Shown one piece after another: positions 1-10,575 of a DNA stretch of 64,000 bases (position 1 is the first letter of the stretch; each line of letters opens with the position of its first letter). The position numbers were made by a program, and so were the translations under genes. This DNA comes from Hydnum rufescens UP504 (taxonomy: Eukaryota; Basidiomycota; Agaricomycetes; Cantharellales; Hydnaceae): the NCBI GenBank assembly GCA_014904985.1, contig MU128997.1:1-64000 (forward strand). The letters run 5' to 3'. Below the pieces are notes generated by a model. That model had not been told where the DNA came from. It saw only the letters and a program-made list of their open reading frames with translations, and searched no databases.

Positions 1-100
1 AATCAGTCTACTGCGTGTTTTTTGATATTGTTTTGGGGCCCCATTGGGGCCCCTGGTTTTGTAACCCTAACTAGGCCCATCCTGTGACTCATTTTTGGGC

Positions 101-2035
101 CTATCTTAGGTACTGAAGATGGCTGTCCAGGCTGTGGAAGTCACGGAATTCCTCGGGTACGAGCTCCTCGAAGGTTTTGGCAGGTTCGTTTGCTTTCACC
201 TTAGCAGCCTCTGCCAGCCTCTGAGAAGGGGTGGACGTTGCTTGGACGATTTTGGAGTGTTCGCTGTCATCAGGGAAGTAGGCTGCAAAAATAGCATCCC
301 CTTTTTCCAAGGTCAGGGTCTCATCATCATTGTCTGGTGGTGCGGGTTCGTTCCGGGGTGTCTCCACGGCTTTCCGACCATCTCTCTCTCGTCAGTGTTC
401 TGTATTCCGTATTCTCCGGATCATTGCTCGGCAATCAGATGGGCATCGGGTCAGTGTCAGCTTCCCTGTTGTCCAGTCGATCTCTGGGTTGTGGTGGTGG
501 AGCCAGGTGTGCCCTATGATCAATTTGGTTTTACCCAGTCCGATCACGGAGAACACCACCCATTTGGAGTGGTCATCAATCCGGAGGATGACTTCTACTT
601 CTACGCGGACAGATCCCATCTCATTGAGCGTTCCATCGACATTATAGACTGGGATGGGGCGGGCGAGCAGCCGTACGTCTAGTCCATTCTCCTTTGCAAA
701 GGCCGGGTCCATGAACATCCCGGTTGCTCCAGAGTCCAGTAGAGCGGTTCCGGCACAGACAGCTCCAGTCCGGGGTGATTGGATTTTCACCTTGACTTCT
801 GTGGCTCGTCTAGGGTCTTTGGAGAGGAGGCAGATTGAGGGTGGAGGACTATAAATGGGGTTGGTATAGGTGGGTACGTTTTCAGAATCATCACTCTCAT
901 CATTGGAGAAAAACATGTCATTTCTGATTCTGTATGTACAGTTTTGGAGGAGGGTGAATCTGTTGGTCAGGCAGGACGTATCCTTCACTGCTGACCATTG
1001 GGAAAACCCTGCGGAGTAGATCCTGAGGGTTCTGGTGTGTCCTTTGCAGGTGGGAACAGCTTCCATAGTTCCTCACGGACGATTGCTCCAATGTCTTCTG
1101 TTGCCCAGATGAACTGTCATGGCTTTCGTGGGTGTGGGCAGTCACAAGAGATGTGTCCCAGCTCCTGGCAGTTGTAACAACGTTGTGCCTCTTGCTTCTG
1201 TGTGGAGTCTACGTCCATGGGGGAAAACGAAGTTGATGAGGAATGTGTTGCCACAGGAGGCACTGGGGTTGGCCTGGGGGCAGGGGTGTTGTCCGGGGCT
1301 TCTCCATGGGTGTTGGAGGGTCCCTCGGTGCATAGGGGTTCATGCCCGCCATAGCCTGTCGGAACCAGAGGTATAAGTTGTCCAGCTGGCATGCCATGTC
1401 CTGCCATCCTCTGAGGGTCCCTGGTAGGTCGCTGAGGTGCATTTTCTCCAGCAACCATTCATTGAGTCCTCGTTGAGCCGGTTCGACCTGCCAAGGCATC
1501 GAAGTGTGCAGTGTACTCCTCAGCAGACATCTTTCCCTGCTTCAGGTTCCGAAGTTGGGACCGGGTGGTGAACTCTCGATCTGGCTCCCCGAAGGCACTC
1601 TCGAAGGCAACCAAGAACTCCTCGAAGGTCTCGTATGGGTTGTGAGTCTTGGGTCCAGGAAAGAGGTGGAAAGGCTTTCCGCCCATGCTCTGGCGGTTCC
1701 GTCCTTCATCCAGGAGAGGGTGTATAGGATTTGTGCAGCTCCATGGGGTAGACTCTGGATTGGGTAGGCGGGGGTTGTTGCTGGAGGGTCTGCTGAACTG
1801 CGGCAGACACAAAGCCTGCGATGTGTGTCCCTTGGTTTCACATGTCATCCAGTTCTTCTCGAAGGGCAGCATTCTGTTGTTGGAGTTGAGTGAGGAGGTG
1901 TTGGAGGTGGTCGGCGGTAATGGCTACTGGAGCACTGTCGGACATTTCGGAATGAGGGGTAGGAGGGAAATCAGCAATACTAAGCAATCCGGATGGTGGG
2001 CTCGTGAAAGAGCTTTGGTCTTCTGTCAGGGCCAT
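101..2035 (-). pseudogene. gag-protease region of Ty3/gypsy element (decayed)
   Basis: Gag starts at the ATG at 2035 (MALTEDQ) just inside the leader. It gives a capsid-like region (about 1840 to 1460, with a PYETFEEFLVAFESAF-type stretch), then a zinc knuckle CYNCQELGHISCDC (C-x2-C-x4-H-x4-C) near 1160, then a retropepsin-like domain (about 850 to 400) with the catalytic motif LLDSGATG and a downstream IGHTWL segment. At the left end a linker (EELVPEEFRDF) resembles the one that leads into reverse transcriptase in this family, but the sequence then leaves the element. Stops and frame changes near 1850, 1460 and 1100 split the chain into pieces. In an intact element it would supply the particle coat, RNA binding and polyprotein cleavage. 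Confidence 0.85.
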
Positions 2036-2059
2036 GCTGCGACGAGAGCACCAAACAAA

Positions 2060-2634
2060 TATAAACACAGATAACTCCGACTGAGTCCGGTGTAAGTCCA
2101 GCTAAGTCCAGGGGAATCCGGGCAAGAACGAGATAATGAGGATGGGACGGAGAGGCAATCCAGCAGCCCGGAAGGGACTAGGTGGAAACGAGCACAGCAG
2201 TCCTTAAGCTCACGGAGTCAGCTGGAAGGTACTCGGACTGTAGTCCGAGTAGAAGTGGAAATCCTGAGATTAACATTAAGGGAATAGGTACAGTGAGGCT
2301 AACCTGTAGTCTGGAGTAGAACCGGAAATCCTGAGAGACCAAAGCTGAGTCTCTGGATTTTGCCCCAGACTACTTATACATAGGTCCTATACTACGGGGG
2401 ACTGATCACTTAATGAGAGGTGGTTACAGGGGGCAGGCACAAGAGGGGGAGCGGGCAGGGGATGGGAAAGTGGAGAGGACAGGGACAGGGCCAGGGTAAG
2501 TGTGTGGGAACCGGAAGTAAAGGAAACATGGAAATGAAGGGAAATGAAACGGAGACGGGGACAAATCAGAAACAGGCCAGAACCAAAACCAGAAACAAAC
2601 CCGGAATTAACCAGGGAACAGACGAACTCTGACA
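2060..2634 (-). repeat. 5' LTR of the minus-strand retroelement
   Basis: On the minus strand it begins TGTCAGAG at 2634 and ends TGTTTATA at 2060. It is followed by TTTGTTTGGTGCTCTCGTC, where a primer binding site would lie. It aligns with the plus-strand LTR at 5484-6310 over the Pol II promoter-like core (a TATAAGTAGTC box near 2375), the paired 'GGAAATCCTGAG' repeat and the end of the LTR, but lacks the minisatellite and is therefore about 250 bases shorter. The next bases, CTATG at 2635-2639, are a candidate 5-bp target duplication whose partner is not in the window. Confidence 0.82.
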
Positions 2635-5434
2635 CTATGGCTGCCCCAGTGTTCTTTGTGAAGAAAAAGATGGAGGTTTTTGGCTAGTCCAGGACTACCG
2701 GAAACTCAATGACATCATGGTCAAGAATGCATACCCCTTACCTCTGATCTCTGATGTCATTGACCGACTCTGAGGAGCCAAAGTGTTTGGGAAACTGGAC
2801 TTGTGGTGGGGCTTCCAGAATATCTGGATGGCACAGAGAAGAATGGAAAGCAGCTTTCCGGACTAACCGAGGACTGTTTGAACCCTTGGTCATGTTCTTT
2901 GGACTTTGCAACTCTCCAGGTACCTTCCAGAACATGATCAATGATGTCCTCTGGGAATGGATCGACAATGAAGTGTGCATTGTGTATCTAGATGACATCC
3001 TAAGCTTTGCCAAGACCGGGAGGAGTACATCTGCGGTGTCCGAGGGATCCTGCAGACACTCCAGGAGAACAACCTCTTCTTGAAACCCGAGAAGTGTGAG
3101 TTCTTCCGGGACCGGATTGAGTATCTAGGGATGGTGTTCACCCCAGATCATGTGGAGATGGACCCTATCAAGGTTGGCAGGTGTAATGGAATGGCCAGAA
3201 CCCAAGAACCTGAAGGAGACGCAGTCATTCCTTGGATTCATCAACTTCTACTGCCGGTTCATCCAGGATTTTGCTAAGGTTGCCAGACCTTTGAATGATC
3301 TCACCCAGAAGGACACCCCCTTCCAATGGGCTGATGCTGAACATAATGCCTTCGTCAAACTGAAATCCCTTGTCACCTCCGCACGATCCTAGTCTTTCCC
3401 TCTGAATCCGGACGCTTCCGAGTGGAAGCCGATGCCTCCGGATATGCAACCGGAGCAGTACTCTCACAGCTCCAAGAGGATGGAAAGTGGCACCCAGTAG
3501 GTTTCCTATCGAAAGTCTGTCAGAGGCTGAGAGGAATTATGACATCTATGACAAGGAGCTCATGGCCATTATCCGAGCTCTGGAGGCATGGAGACATTAC
3601 CTAGAGGGCTCTCCACATCCGATTGAGATCTTGACAGACCACCAGAACTTCAGTACTTCCAGACTGCACAGAAGCTGAATCGGAGACAAGCCGCTGGAAT
3701 ATTTTCCTTTCCCAGTTCAACTTCACCCTCCAGCACTGCTCTGGATCACAGTCTGGGAAACCGGATGCTCTTTCACGGCGCCCAGACCATCCACAAGGAG
3801 ACTCCAATAACTCCGATGTAGTCCTACTGAAGCCGACTGCTTTCCAGTCCCGTGCCTAGACACCACAGAGGTTGTCGCAGTGGAAGGACCTAGTCGGAGC
3901 TTGATGGCTCGGATCAAAAGGGCCACAGAGATTGATGACAAAGTAGTCCAGATCATCAAAGAGTTAAACGGAGATGGCCCGAAGGCTCACCTGAAAGATT
4001 GGGAACTCCAAGGGTCTCTGGTCCTTTTCCATGGATGTGTCTATGTTCCACTGGACTCCAAACTCCATCATGACCTAGTCCGTGAACACCACGACACCCA
4101 ACCACAGGCCACCCGGATGATGGAAGACATACGAACTTGTGTCTTGCCACTACTGGTGGCCAGGGATGTCACAGTATGTCAGCAACCTATGTCTCCACCT
4201 GTGACACCTGCAATCGGACAAAACCTTCCCGTCCAAACCATCCGGAACTCTCCACCCTAATCCAGTTCCAGACGCCGATGGCAAGTCATATCAGTGGACA
4301 TGATCACAGAGACTCCCAGAGTCACATGGATTTGACAGTGTGATGATCATTGTCGACCAACTCTCCAAACGGATTCATGTGATGCCACAACGACCACAGT
4401 GGACTCCGCCAGAGTTGCCTGCCTTTTCCGAGACAATGTCTGGAGGCACCATGGCCTTCCAGAGACCATCATCAGCGATCGGGCACCACATTCACCTCGA
4501 AGTTCATGAAGGAACTCAATTCACTCCTTGGAGCTAAAACCAACTTCTCCACAGCATTCCACCCCAGACAGACGGACAGATGGAGCGAGTCAATCAGGAG
4601 ATCAAGCAGTACCTCCAGATCTTTGTCAACCACAGACAAAATGATTGGGCAGACTGGCTCCCTATGGCGGAGTTTGCATACAATAACCGGATTCACTCCT
4701 CCACCCAGGAAACCCCATTCCGCCTTGACTCTGGCCAAGATCCTCACCTCGGTACTGAACCAATCCGCCCTGGAGTTGTCGAAGCAGCCACGGACTTTGT
4801 CACACGGATGCAGAAAACCTCTGAGGAAGCCCAGTCTGCTCTCTGCCAAGCAGCCGAGGACATGGCTCGTCACTATGATGCACACCGGACAGAAGCCCCA
4901 GAGTATGCAGTCAGAGACTCAGTATGGCTGGATGCTCACAACATTTCCATTGACCACCCAGCCCGGAAACTCTCGGACAAGTGGTTAGGCCCGTACAAAG
5001 TGGACAAGGTGATCTCCCGCTCTGCTATCTGGCTCAAACTTCCCCCCTCCATGCGAGTCCACCCAGTGTTCCATGTCTCAAAACTCCGCCCTTTCCAGCC
5101 TGACCCAATTATGGATCATGTTGCACATCCTCCGCCTCCTCCTATCCTCCATGGTGGTGAGGAGGAGTATGAGGTGGAACAGATTGAAAACTCCCACTAT
5201 TTCCGAGGCCGACTCCAGTACTTGGTGAAATGGAAAGGCTACCCACCCTCGGAGAACCAATGGCTTCCAGAGACCAATCTAGGTAATGCCCCAGAAGTCA
5301 TCACGGAGTTCCACCTTGCTCATCCGGAAGCTCCACAGCAGATCAGCACCATTGACTTCTCCTCCATTGGGTTCCGGACATGTCCACTCCTAACTGAACC
5401 CCCTGCAGACCTCCCGGACTGGTCAACCCATTGA
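2635..5434 (+). pseudogene. pol of Ty3/gypsy chromovirus: RT, RNase H, integrase, chromodomain
   Basis: The sequence opens inside the fingers of reverse transcriptase (APVFFVKKKDG), without protease. RT shows KLDLWWGF (first catalytic Asp) and YLDDIL near 2986. RNase H follows at about 3418-3670 (VEADASGYATGAVL, YDKELMAI, TDHQ). The integrase zinc region (about 4100-4230) is badly eroded, and the catalytic core spans about 4270-4700 with FHPQTDGQ-like and AEFAYNN motifs. The last 285 codons (from 4580) are open and end in a chromodomain at about 5166-5320 (EVEQIENSHYFRGR, LVKWKGYP, ENQWLPETNL), the hallmark of chromoviruses, which directs insertion to chromatin. At least eight stops or frame shifts between 2690 and 4580 make the copy inactive. 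Confidence 0.9.
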
Positions 5435-5470
5435 TCCCTGCTCCTCCAGCCAATCGGGACGATCAGCCCT

Positions 5471-5483
5471 AAGAGGGGGGTGA
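5471..5483 (+). other. Polypurine tract of the plus-strand retroelement
   Basis: A purine-rich run (AAGAGGGGGGTGA) lies immediately before the TGTCAG that starts the LTR and 37 bases after the pol stop codon. This is the expected place for the primer of plus-strand DNA synthesis. Confidence 0.75.
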
Positions 5484-6310
5484 TGTCAGGGTTTGTCCCT
5501 TACTCTGGTCCACTCCAGTCCACTCCGACTCTGGTCCACTCCAGCCCACTCCAGTCCACTCTGGTCCACTCTGGTCCACTCCGGTCCACTCCGGTCCACT
5601 CCGGTCCACTCTGGTCCACTCCGGTCCACTCCGGTCCACTCTGGTCCACTCCGGTCCACTCCGGTCCACTCCGGTCCACTCTGGTCCACTCCGGTCCACT
5701 CCGGTCCACTCCGGTCCACTCTGGTCCACTCCGGATCACTCCGGTCCTTATCCACCCACCTCCAGTCCAGTTCTCCGCTTAGTTCCTTCGCCCAAGTCCA
5801 CTTTGCTTCCAGCTTGATTCTGGTTTGACTCCAATCCAACCCTATCTTGGTTTCATTTCCCTTTCATTTCCCATTGCTTCCGGTTTGCCCCCTGGCTGAG
5901 TTCCTGTTCCTGTTCGTGTTCCCATCCCCCTTGTAACCACCCACAGTTTAGCGATCACTCCCCCGTAGTATAGTCATCATGTATAAGTAGTCTGAGAGTG
6001 AAGTCCAGAGACCCCAGCTTTGGTCTCTCAGGATTTCCGCTGTTACTCTGGACTACAGGTCAGCCTTCATGTATTCCGTATTCATATTACATAATCTCAG
6101 GATTTCCACTGTTACTCCGGACTACAGCTCTGAGTATCATCCAGTTGACTCCACGAGCTTAAGGACCACTGTGCTCATTTCCGCCTAGTCCCTTCCGGGC
6201 TGCTGGGCCGCTCCTCCGACATCCCTAACCTCCTTATCTCATTCTTGCCCGGATTCTTGCAGACTTAGCCGGACTTACACCGGACTTAGCCAGAATTATT
6301 TGTGTTTACA
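5484..6310 (+). repeat. LTR of the plus-strand retroelement, with minisatellite
   Basis: It begins TGTCAGGG after the polypurine tract and ends TGTGTTTACA. U3 contains a 10-bp minisatellite (5506-5756). A TATA-like TATAAGTAGTC sits near 5982. Downstream, a block of about 36 bases (CTCAGGATTTCC..CTGTTACTC.GGACTACAG) occurs twice, near 6026-6059 and 6097-6130. The LTR is followed not by unrelated DNA but by primer-binding-site and gag-leader sequence, so it also serves as the 5' LTR of a second, almost entirely deleted copy. Confidence 0.85.
5506..5756 (+). repeat. 10-bp minisatellite inside the LTR
   Basis: About 24 tandem copies of CTCCGGTCCA and its variant CTCTGGTCCA, less regular in the first four to five units. 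The unit is not a multiple of three and lacks stop codons in most frames, so long meaningless reading frames (repeats of GPEWT, VHSGPL and the like) appear on both strands. The other LTR in the window lacks it, so the array arose after the copies split. Confidence 0.95.
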
Positions 6311-6355
6311 TTTGTTTGGTGCCCTCGTTGCAGCGTGGCCCTGACAAACGACCAC
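6311..6355 (+). other. Primer-binding-site and gag-start remnant
   Basis: TTTGTTTGGTGCCCTCG and the following TGGCCCTGACA.A.GACCA match, base for base with few changes, the segment that joins LTR to gag in the minus-strand element (2059 down to about 2015). The gag start codon is GTG here instead of ATG. Similarity ends near 6355, where DDE transposase coding sequence begins. TGGTGCCC could pair with a tRNA ending GGGCACCA, but I did not identify the tRNA. Confidence 0.7.
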
Positions 6356-7763
6356 TGTGAAAAATGGCTCACCCACACATTTCTCCCCCAAGCCTGGGCA
6401 CAAAATACATCAGGAAAAAATATTCTCATTATCTGTGATGGTCATGGATCACACTGTGCCAGCGACCTTCTATTCATGGCTCACTGCCATGATATCTTGA
6501 TCTTCAAGCTGCCCCCCACTGCATGCACCATCTCCAGCCCCTAGACATTGGTATTTTCAGACCCTTCCAAATGATATTTTCCAACAAAGTGGACGAGTAT
6601 GTCGAGTCACACAAGCAGGGCCTTTCAAAGACCTCATTTGTTGCAATCTATTTGGATTCTCATGATGAGGCATTCAGTAGCAGTACAATCCATGCAGCTT
6701 TCTGCAAATGTGGAATAAATCCCTTTAACCCAGATGTCTTCAGTGAAGCCAACTTTGCACCAAGTCAAGCCATGTCTACCGTTGCATCTTCTCATCTACC
6801 TTCTTCCTTCCCTGTCAGGTCAGAAGAATGGGAACAGGAATCAGCTGGGGTGGATATGGAATCAGAGGACAACAACGAAGCTCACTTTGACACCCAGGAA
6901 CACACCAATGACAGTGCCATGGGTCCTCGACACTCCCCCCATTGTACAACCATCACACCATTGCCACCATTGCCATGGACCCCCCAGCTCCCATATCAAT
7001 CCCAAAACACATCTCCTTGAGTCTCTCAAAAGACGAACTCATCAGGATCACACAAGAGCTGCAAAATCAAAACCAAAAATTGCAAGATGCTGTGGAAAAG
7101 GCCAACACGCATGCAGTCATTGCAGGTTGGCAGTATTCTCAGCTGCAGAAACAAGTTAATACAAAGAATAACACACCCGAAACCTCACACCAGTCATTCT
7201 CCACCACAGCACGTGTTTTGAACACCTCCGATGCCTTGGCAATTATTGCCTCCAAGAGGGCCACTGAATCAGCTAGGGCACAACAGAAGGAGCTGGAGAG
7301 GGAGGAAAAAGCATGGAAGGCAGAGGAGGCTCGTGTTGCGAAGGCCAAGAAGGCAGTCCTTAGATGGGTTACTGCGGCGGTCAAGATTGTCAGGGAACAT
7401 GAGGATCTCAAAATGAAGAGGCTTGCCCAGGAAGAAAAAGAGCGAATGGCTCAGGTGGCAAAGGAGACAAAGGCCCATCTTGCTCAGGAAGCAAAGGCCA
7501 CAAAGGCAGCTGCAAAGCAGCTAGAGAAGGAGGAGAAACAGCGAAGAAAGGTGGGGGGGACTGCACAGCAGAAAGCAGAGAAGGTAGCAGGGAAGACCGT
7601 GTCTCATGGAAAGAGGAAGAGGGTTGCAGAAGAGGATGAGGCCGATGGTGACAAGGAGAACGAATGCGCACCACCGGACTCACCAGCTAAGCGCCACCAG
7701 ACTATCTCACTACAAACAGGGATACCAGGCCTGTCTCATCCTCAACCTCATCCGCGGCCATGA
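6356..7763 (+). pseudogene. pogo/Tigger-like DDE transposase fragment
   Basis: The chain starts inside the catalytic domain: IICDGHGSH (second catalytic Asp), FKLPP, then after a one-base shift in a C run near 6510-6540, HHLQPLDIGIFRPFQ, and further on FCKCGINPFNPDVF. These are standard landmarks of the DDE superfamily endonuclease (DDE_1) of pogo-like elements. From about 7020 a long, Lys/Glu/Ala-rich coiled coil follows (7200-7600) with a basic tail, the usual C-terminal extension in basidiomycete members. The N-terminal helix-turn-helix and CENP-B-type DNA-binding domains are missing because the region is fused to the LTR leader. No terminal inverted repeats were found, so it is a dead fragment. 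Confidence 0.82.
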
Positions 7764-8944
7764 TGGATTGGAGCTCACATCAACTCAACAGAACCTGTTA
7801 GTATCGCCGACGGATCAGCGCTCAGATATGCAACCCACAATATGGCTAGATATCCGGGTCCGCCCCCGCCTCTGGTTCATATTAGTACACCTAGGGACAC
7901 ATCAGATGACGACATCGCACGAGTTTTGCTGGAACTGGGGGGAGGGCAATGAACAAAGGAAAAACGGCAATTATGCGGGTTGCCGAACTCGATGGACCCA
8001 GAATGGGTGCTTGATGCGGATTCCTTCTACTGCCATCAATTTTGCATATAATCCCTTATAATTTTTACAGCTTGTTTATAGTATCATTTCCAACATTGTT
8101 GCCAAGTTTGAGCCTGAACGGAGCCCTCTGTCATGTACAAGATGGATTTTTGTCACTTTGCGGCAATTACCCCGTAAGTAATAGTATCTCAGAATTCCTT
8201 AACGCCCGTAATACTGGAGAGATGAAATTGGAAGAAGTGCTTCACTCAGGGATACGAGGCGGGGTACTTAGCATTTAGCCATTGGTACATTCCTCATGCA
8301 GATATAATGTGTGCGCCCCATTATTGTAATTGGCCCATTCAATGTCGATTTCTGAACTTCGTCTGACCTCGCATCGTTTATGAGACTGATCGCCTTCTAA
8401 ATGCAACGAAAATCTAAAGGTGGCCAGGAAGCAAGGATAATAGCCGGACATATTCTTCGACAAGACGCAAGGAATGACGGGATTAAAGCTGGGGCGACGT
8501 TCTGAAGCCGTATCACTTGAAAATGCAGCTGGTTTCCTGTATCATGACGACATGTAGAGATTAACCAATAAGACCGTCATGATTATGCAGAACCTCGTCC
8601 CCAGAGATGACTTCGCAACACGGGGATCTTGAACCTAAAATGGAAGTCTGTAAGCCAGAGACCGTGGCAAAGTATATGCAAAGATGAAGTCTTGCAAATG
8701 AATTATGCGTGGAAGAAGTTTTCAGACGCTGCTTTATGGTCAGTAGTATTAATGATTTGGTGCTTCGGCATGTTCGAGATTTGAACGATCCAAGTACTAC
8801 TTCCGGTCAACGTGATCTTCTTGTATCTCCCAGAAATAGAAGATTGTCAGGCATCTGTATTAAGGAGTTCTTCATGTACATTGAAATGCCTTGAGTTCGT
8901 CTAGGTTCAGGTCTCGCGTGAAAACGAAGGAAAATGTTTAAGAC
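7764..8944. other. Gene-free stretch right of the transposon nest
   Basis: Only short, non-conserved reading frames (up to 151 codons as an extension of the transposase fragment) occur here. I see no splice-linked gene, tRNA or clear repeat. The boundary between transposon debris and unique sequence cannot be placed exactly; it may be decayed transposon tail up to about 8050. Confidence 0.5.
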
Positions 8945-9625
8945 CTACCTCACAAGTTTACCATGTGGGCTGACCTTCCCCAATAAATAATTCGGATCGT
9001 CTGCTGCCTTGTTCCAGCGAACCTTCCACTCTCCTTGAACTTTCCCATTTTCATCCATGGTCCGCGCGACGACCTCCTCAAGCCCGTCTGTACGCCCTTC
9101 TTCCGCTGGCACACGGACTTGAGGGACGAGTTCCCAGGTAGCGAAGGGACGGGTGGCTTTCCCTAAAAACGAAGTGTCGTAGACCGTCGTTCTCAGATCC
9201 CGCAACAAAAGGGTTTTGGTGATCATCTCGACCCCTCCGTCAGGTGCATTATTATAGCCAGGAATCCGTCGCATAGAGCTAACATATGGGGCGCCGCACC
9301 AGCCAACAAGAGCCGTAGATGCACCGCTCGTCACGAGAGCGGTGATTGCCATTGCTGCTCGAGCACTGGTTGGCAATGGGGACTCGATGACGAACATAAA
9401 CGGTGATATCGACGTGGCCAACGCAAACGAACCCAAGGAGAATATTTTGAGGGATCTGAATGTTTGGGCCAAAGGACCAATATAGAATGCGGGAGTTGTG
9501 TTGGAGTTCGTCGATAATTTGGCGGAAAGAAAGAGCGGACGTCGTTTGAGCCTTCCGACGCCATTAGCTTGTCTCAAATAAGTACCATTGTGACATCTTT
9601 GGAGATTCGCTATGATACCGGCCAT
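8945..9625 (-). CDS. TMEM70-like mitochondrial membrane protein
   Basis: One exon, 226 codons. The first 40 residues are rich in Arg, Ser and Asn and poor in acidic residues, as in a mitochondrial targeting peptide. The core reads YIGPLAQTFRSLKIFSL, then a hydrophobic stretch, a second one (MAITALVTSGASTALVGWC) and a C-terminal domain ending NYLLGKVSPHGKLVR. This order, Y-x-G-x-L near the first membrane segment, two closely spaced membrane helices and a soluble tail, fits the TMEM70/TMEM186 group, which help assemble inner-membrane complexes such as ATP synthase. The final codons overlap a good splice donor (GTGAG|GTAGGT), so a short last exon cannot be excluded. Divergent from HUB1 with 107 bases between start codons. 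Confidence 0.65.
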   Translation of the reverse strand: MAGIIANLQRCHNGTYLRQANGVGRLKRRPLFLSAKLSTNSNTTPAFYIGPLAQTFRSLKIFSLGSFALATSISPFMFVIESPLPTSARAAMAITALVTSGASTALVGWCGAPYVSSMRRIPGYNNAPDGGVEMITKTLLLRDLRTTVYDTSFLGKATRPFATWELVPQVRVPAEEGRTDGLEEVVARTMDENGKVQGEWKVRWNKAADDPNYLLGKVSPHGKLVR

Positions 9626-9732
9626 GCGGGGGTGCCCAAGACAAAGATGTGGCGAGGTTCATTTTACGTAAACGCGGCCATTACCGTAGTTCCTAATACT
9701 GCAACTGCAGTTCAGTTCCCAGTGTCAGCGAC
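9626..9732. promoter_or_regulatory. Shared divergent promoter, TMEM70-like / HUB1
   Basis: The two start codons face away from each other across only 107 bases, so both genes must draw on this segment or on sequence inside the neighbour. No TATA box is evident. Confidence 0.55.
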
Positions 9733-10139
9733 ATGGCGTTGATTGAAGTAGGCAGCAGCATGGCCACACGATTTAGTGTTGTCTTTTGGTTCTAAACGTG
9801 TCCCCTCGCAGGTGATTGCTAATGATCGTCTCGGGCGCAAAGGTGAATCCCAACCGTCAACTGACCACCCCTTCGATCTTCAACTTTATTTTCCAATAGT
9901 CCAGGTTAAGTGCAGCCCGATGATACCGTCGGTGACTTGAAGAAACTCATCGCCGCCCAGACGGGCACGGATGCCAGCAAGATCCAGCTCAAGAAGTGGT
10001 CAGTCGTTCTGCATACGATTCATCATTCCCTGGCGAAGTGGACCGCTGAGAGCGTTCCATTAGGTATACAATCTTCAAGGATCATATCACTCTGTCCGAT
10101 TACGAGATTCATGATGGCCAGAGCTTGGAGATGTATTAA
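9733..10139 (+). CDS. HUB1: Ubiquitin-like modifier HUB1/UBL5
   Basis: Four exons: 9733-9747, 9812-9842, about 9900-9998 and 10064-10139. They encode [38 protein letters not shown] and [20 protein letters not shown], ending LEMYY. These are signature segments of HUB1/UBL5, a 73-residue ubiquitin fold that ends in a Tyr-Tyr pair instead of Gly-Gly and binds spliceosomal proteins non-covalently to modulate splice-site choice. The reading frame fails once: after VQVKC in exon 3 (9911-9916, TGCAGCCCGAT) one base is missing before PDDTVGD. Since this protein is conserved from yeast to man, I read this as a sequence error or a very recent lesion. The 31-base second exon is short but in frame. Confidence 0.9.
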
Positions 10140-10575
10140 GTCTTTAGGCGCTTCTAATGCGCTGCCTGTAATTCCATTCGTCGGAAATTTGCAAGCTGGT
10201 GACCACCATGTACCGTATGTGTCTTAATCAACAATATTCTTCTTCCCCGTCATGGACACCCATCAGTCTTGTAGCATTGACCTAATTAAGTAGTAAACTG
10301 CGCGATAGCACACACCACGCTTGGCGGTGGACGATTGGGGTGTGTCGATGAAGTAAGATATTCAGAATTGGGTGGAAGCCCGGTCTTCTTCCTATTCCGA
10401 TGTGGCCTCGAGGCATCCAGCAGGCAAGCGAGCCACGAGTTCTTTGTGCCAGCATATATACGTCCACCACCACTCTGAAGAACCCACCGGGGTGATTTTT
10501 TTCAAGCTGATCATACCCTTCGGCTCTCGGATATCCCTCGCTGCCTTGGGCTTCAACTCGCTTCACTCAGTTTGA
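10140..10575. other. Intergenic, no gene seen
   Basis: 436 bases between HUB1 and the next gene on the same strand. It contains the HUB1 3' end and the next promoter. Reading frames here are short and not supported by splice sites or similarity. Confidence 0.5.

Larger units (their letters stand above)
101..2634 (-). mobile_element. Truncated Ty3/gypsy retroelement (5' half), minus strand
   Basis: Reading right to left, this block holds a 5' LTR (2634 to 2060), a short leader, gag with a CCHC zinc knuckle and an aspartic protease. Homology stops near base 110, before any reverse transcriptase, so only the 5' part of the element is present. Its LTR starts with TGTCAG exactly at 2634 and abuts reverse-transcriptase sequence of the opposite strand at 2635, so this copy either inserted into, or recombined with, the pol region to its right. 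The reading frames are broken, so it is not autonomous. Bases 1-100 hold a repeated GGGGCCCC palindrome (37-44 and 48-55) but no gene that I can see. Confidence 0.85.

Noticed and set aside
5469..5839. Long overlapping reading frames on both strands made of repeated GPEWT or VHSGPL units
   Set aside because: They are produced by the stop-free 10-bp minisatellite in the LTR; the repeat is in all frames, so none is a likely protein.
6942..7763. 273-codon Lys/Glu/Ala-rich frame as a free-standing coiled-coil gene
   Set aside because: It continues the frame and spacing of the DDE transposase and matches the usual C-terminal tail of that family, so it is part of the dead transposon.
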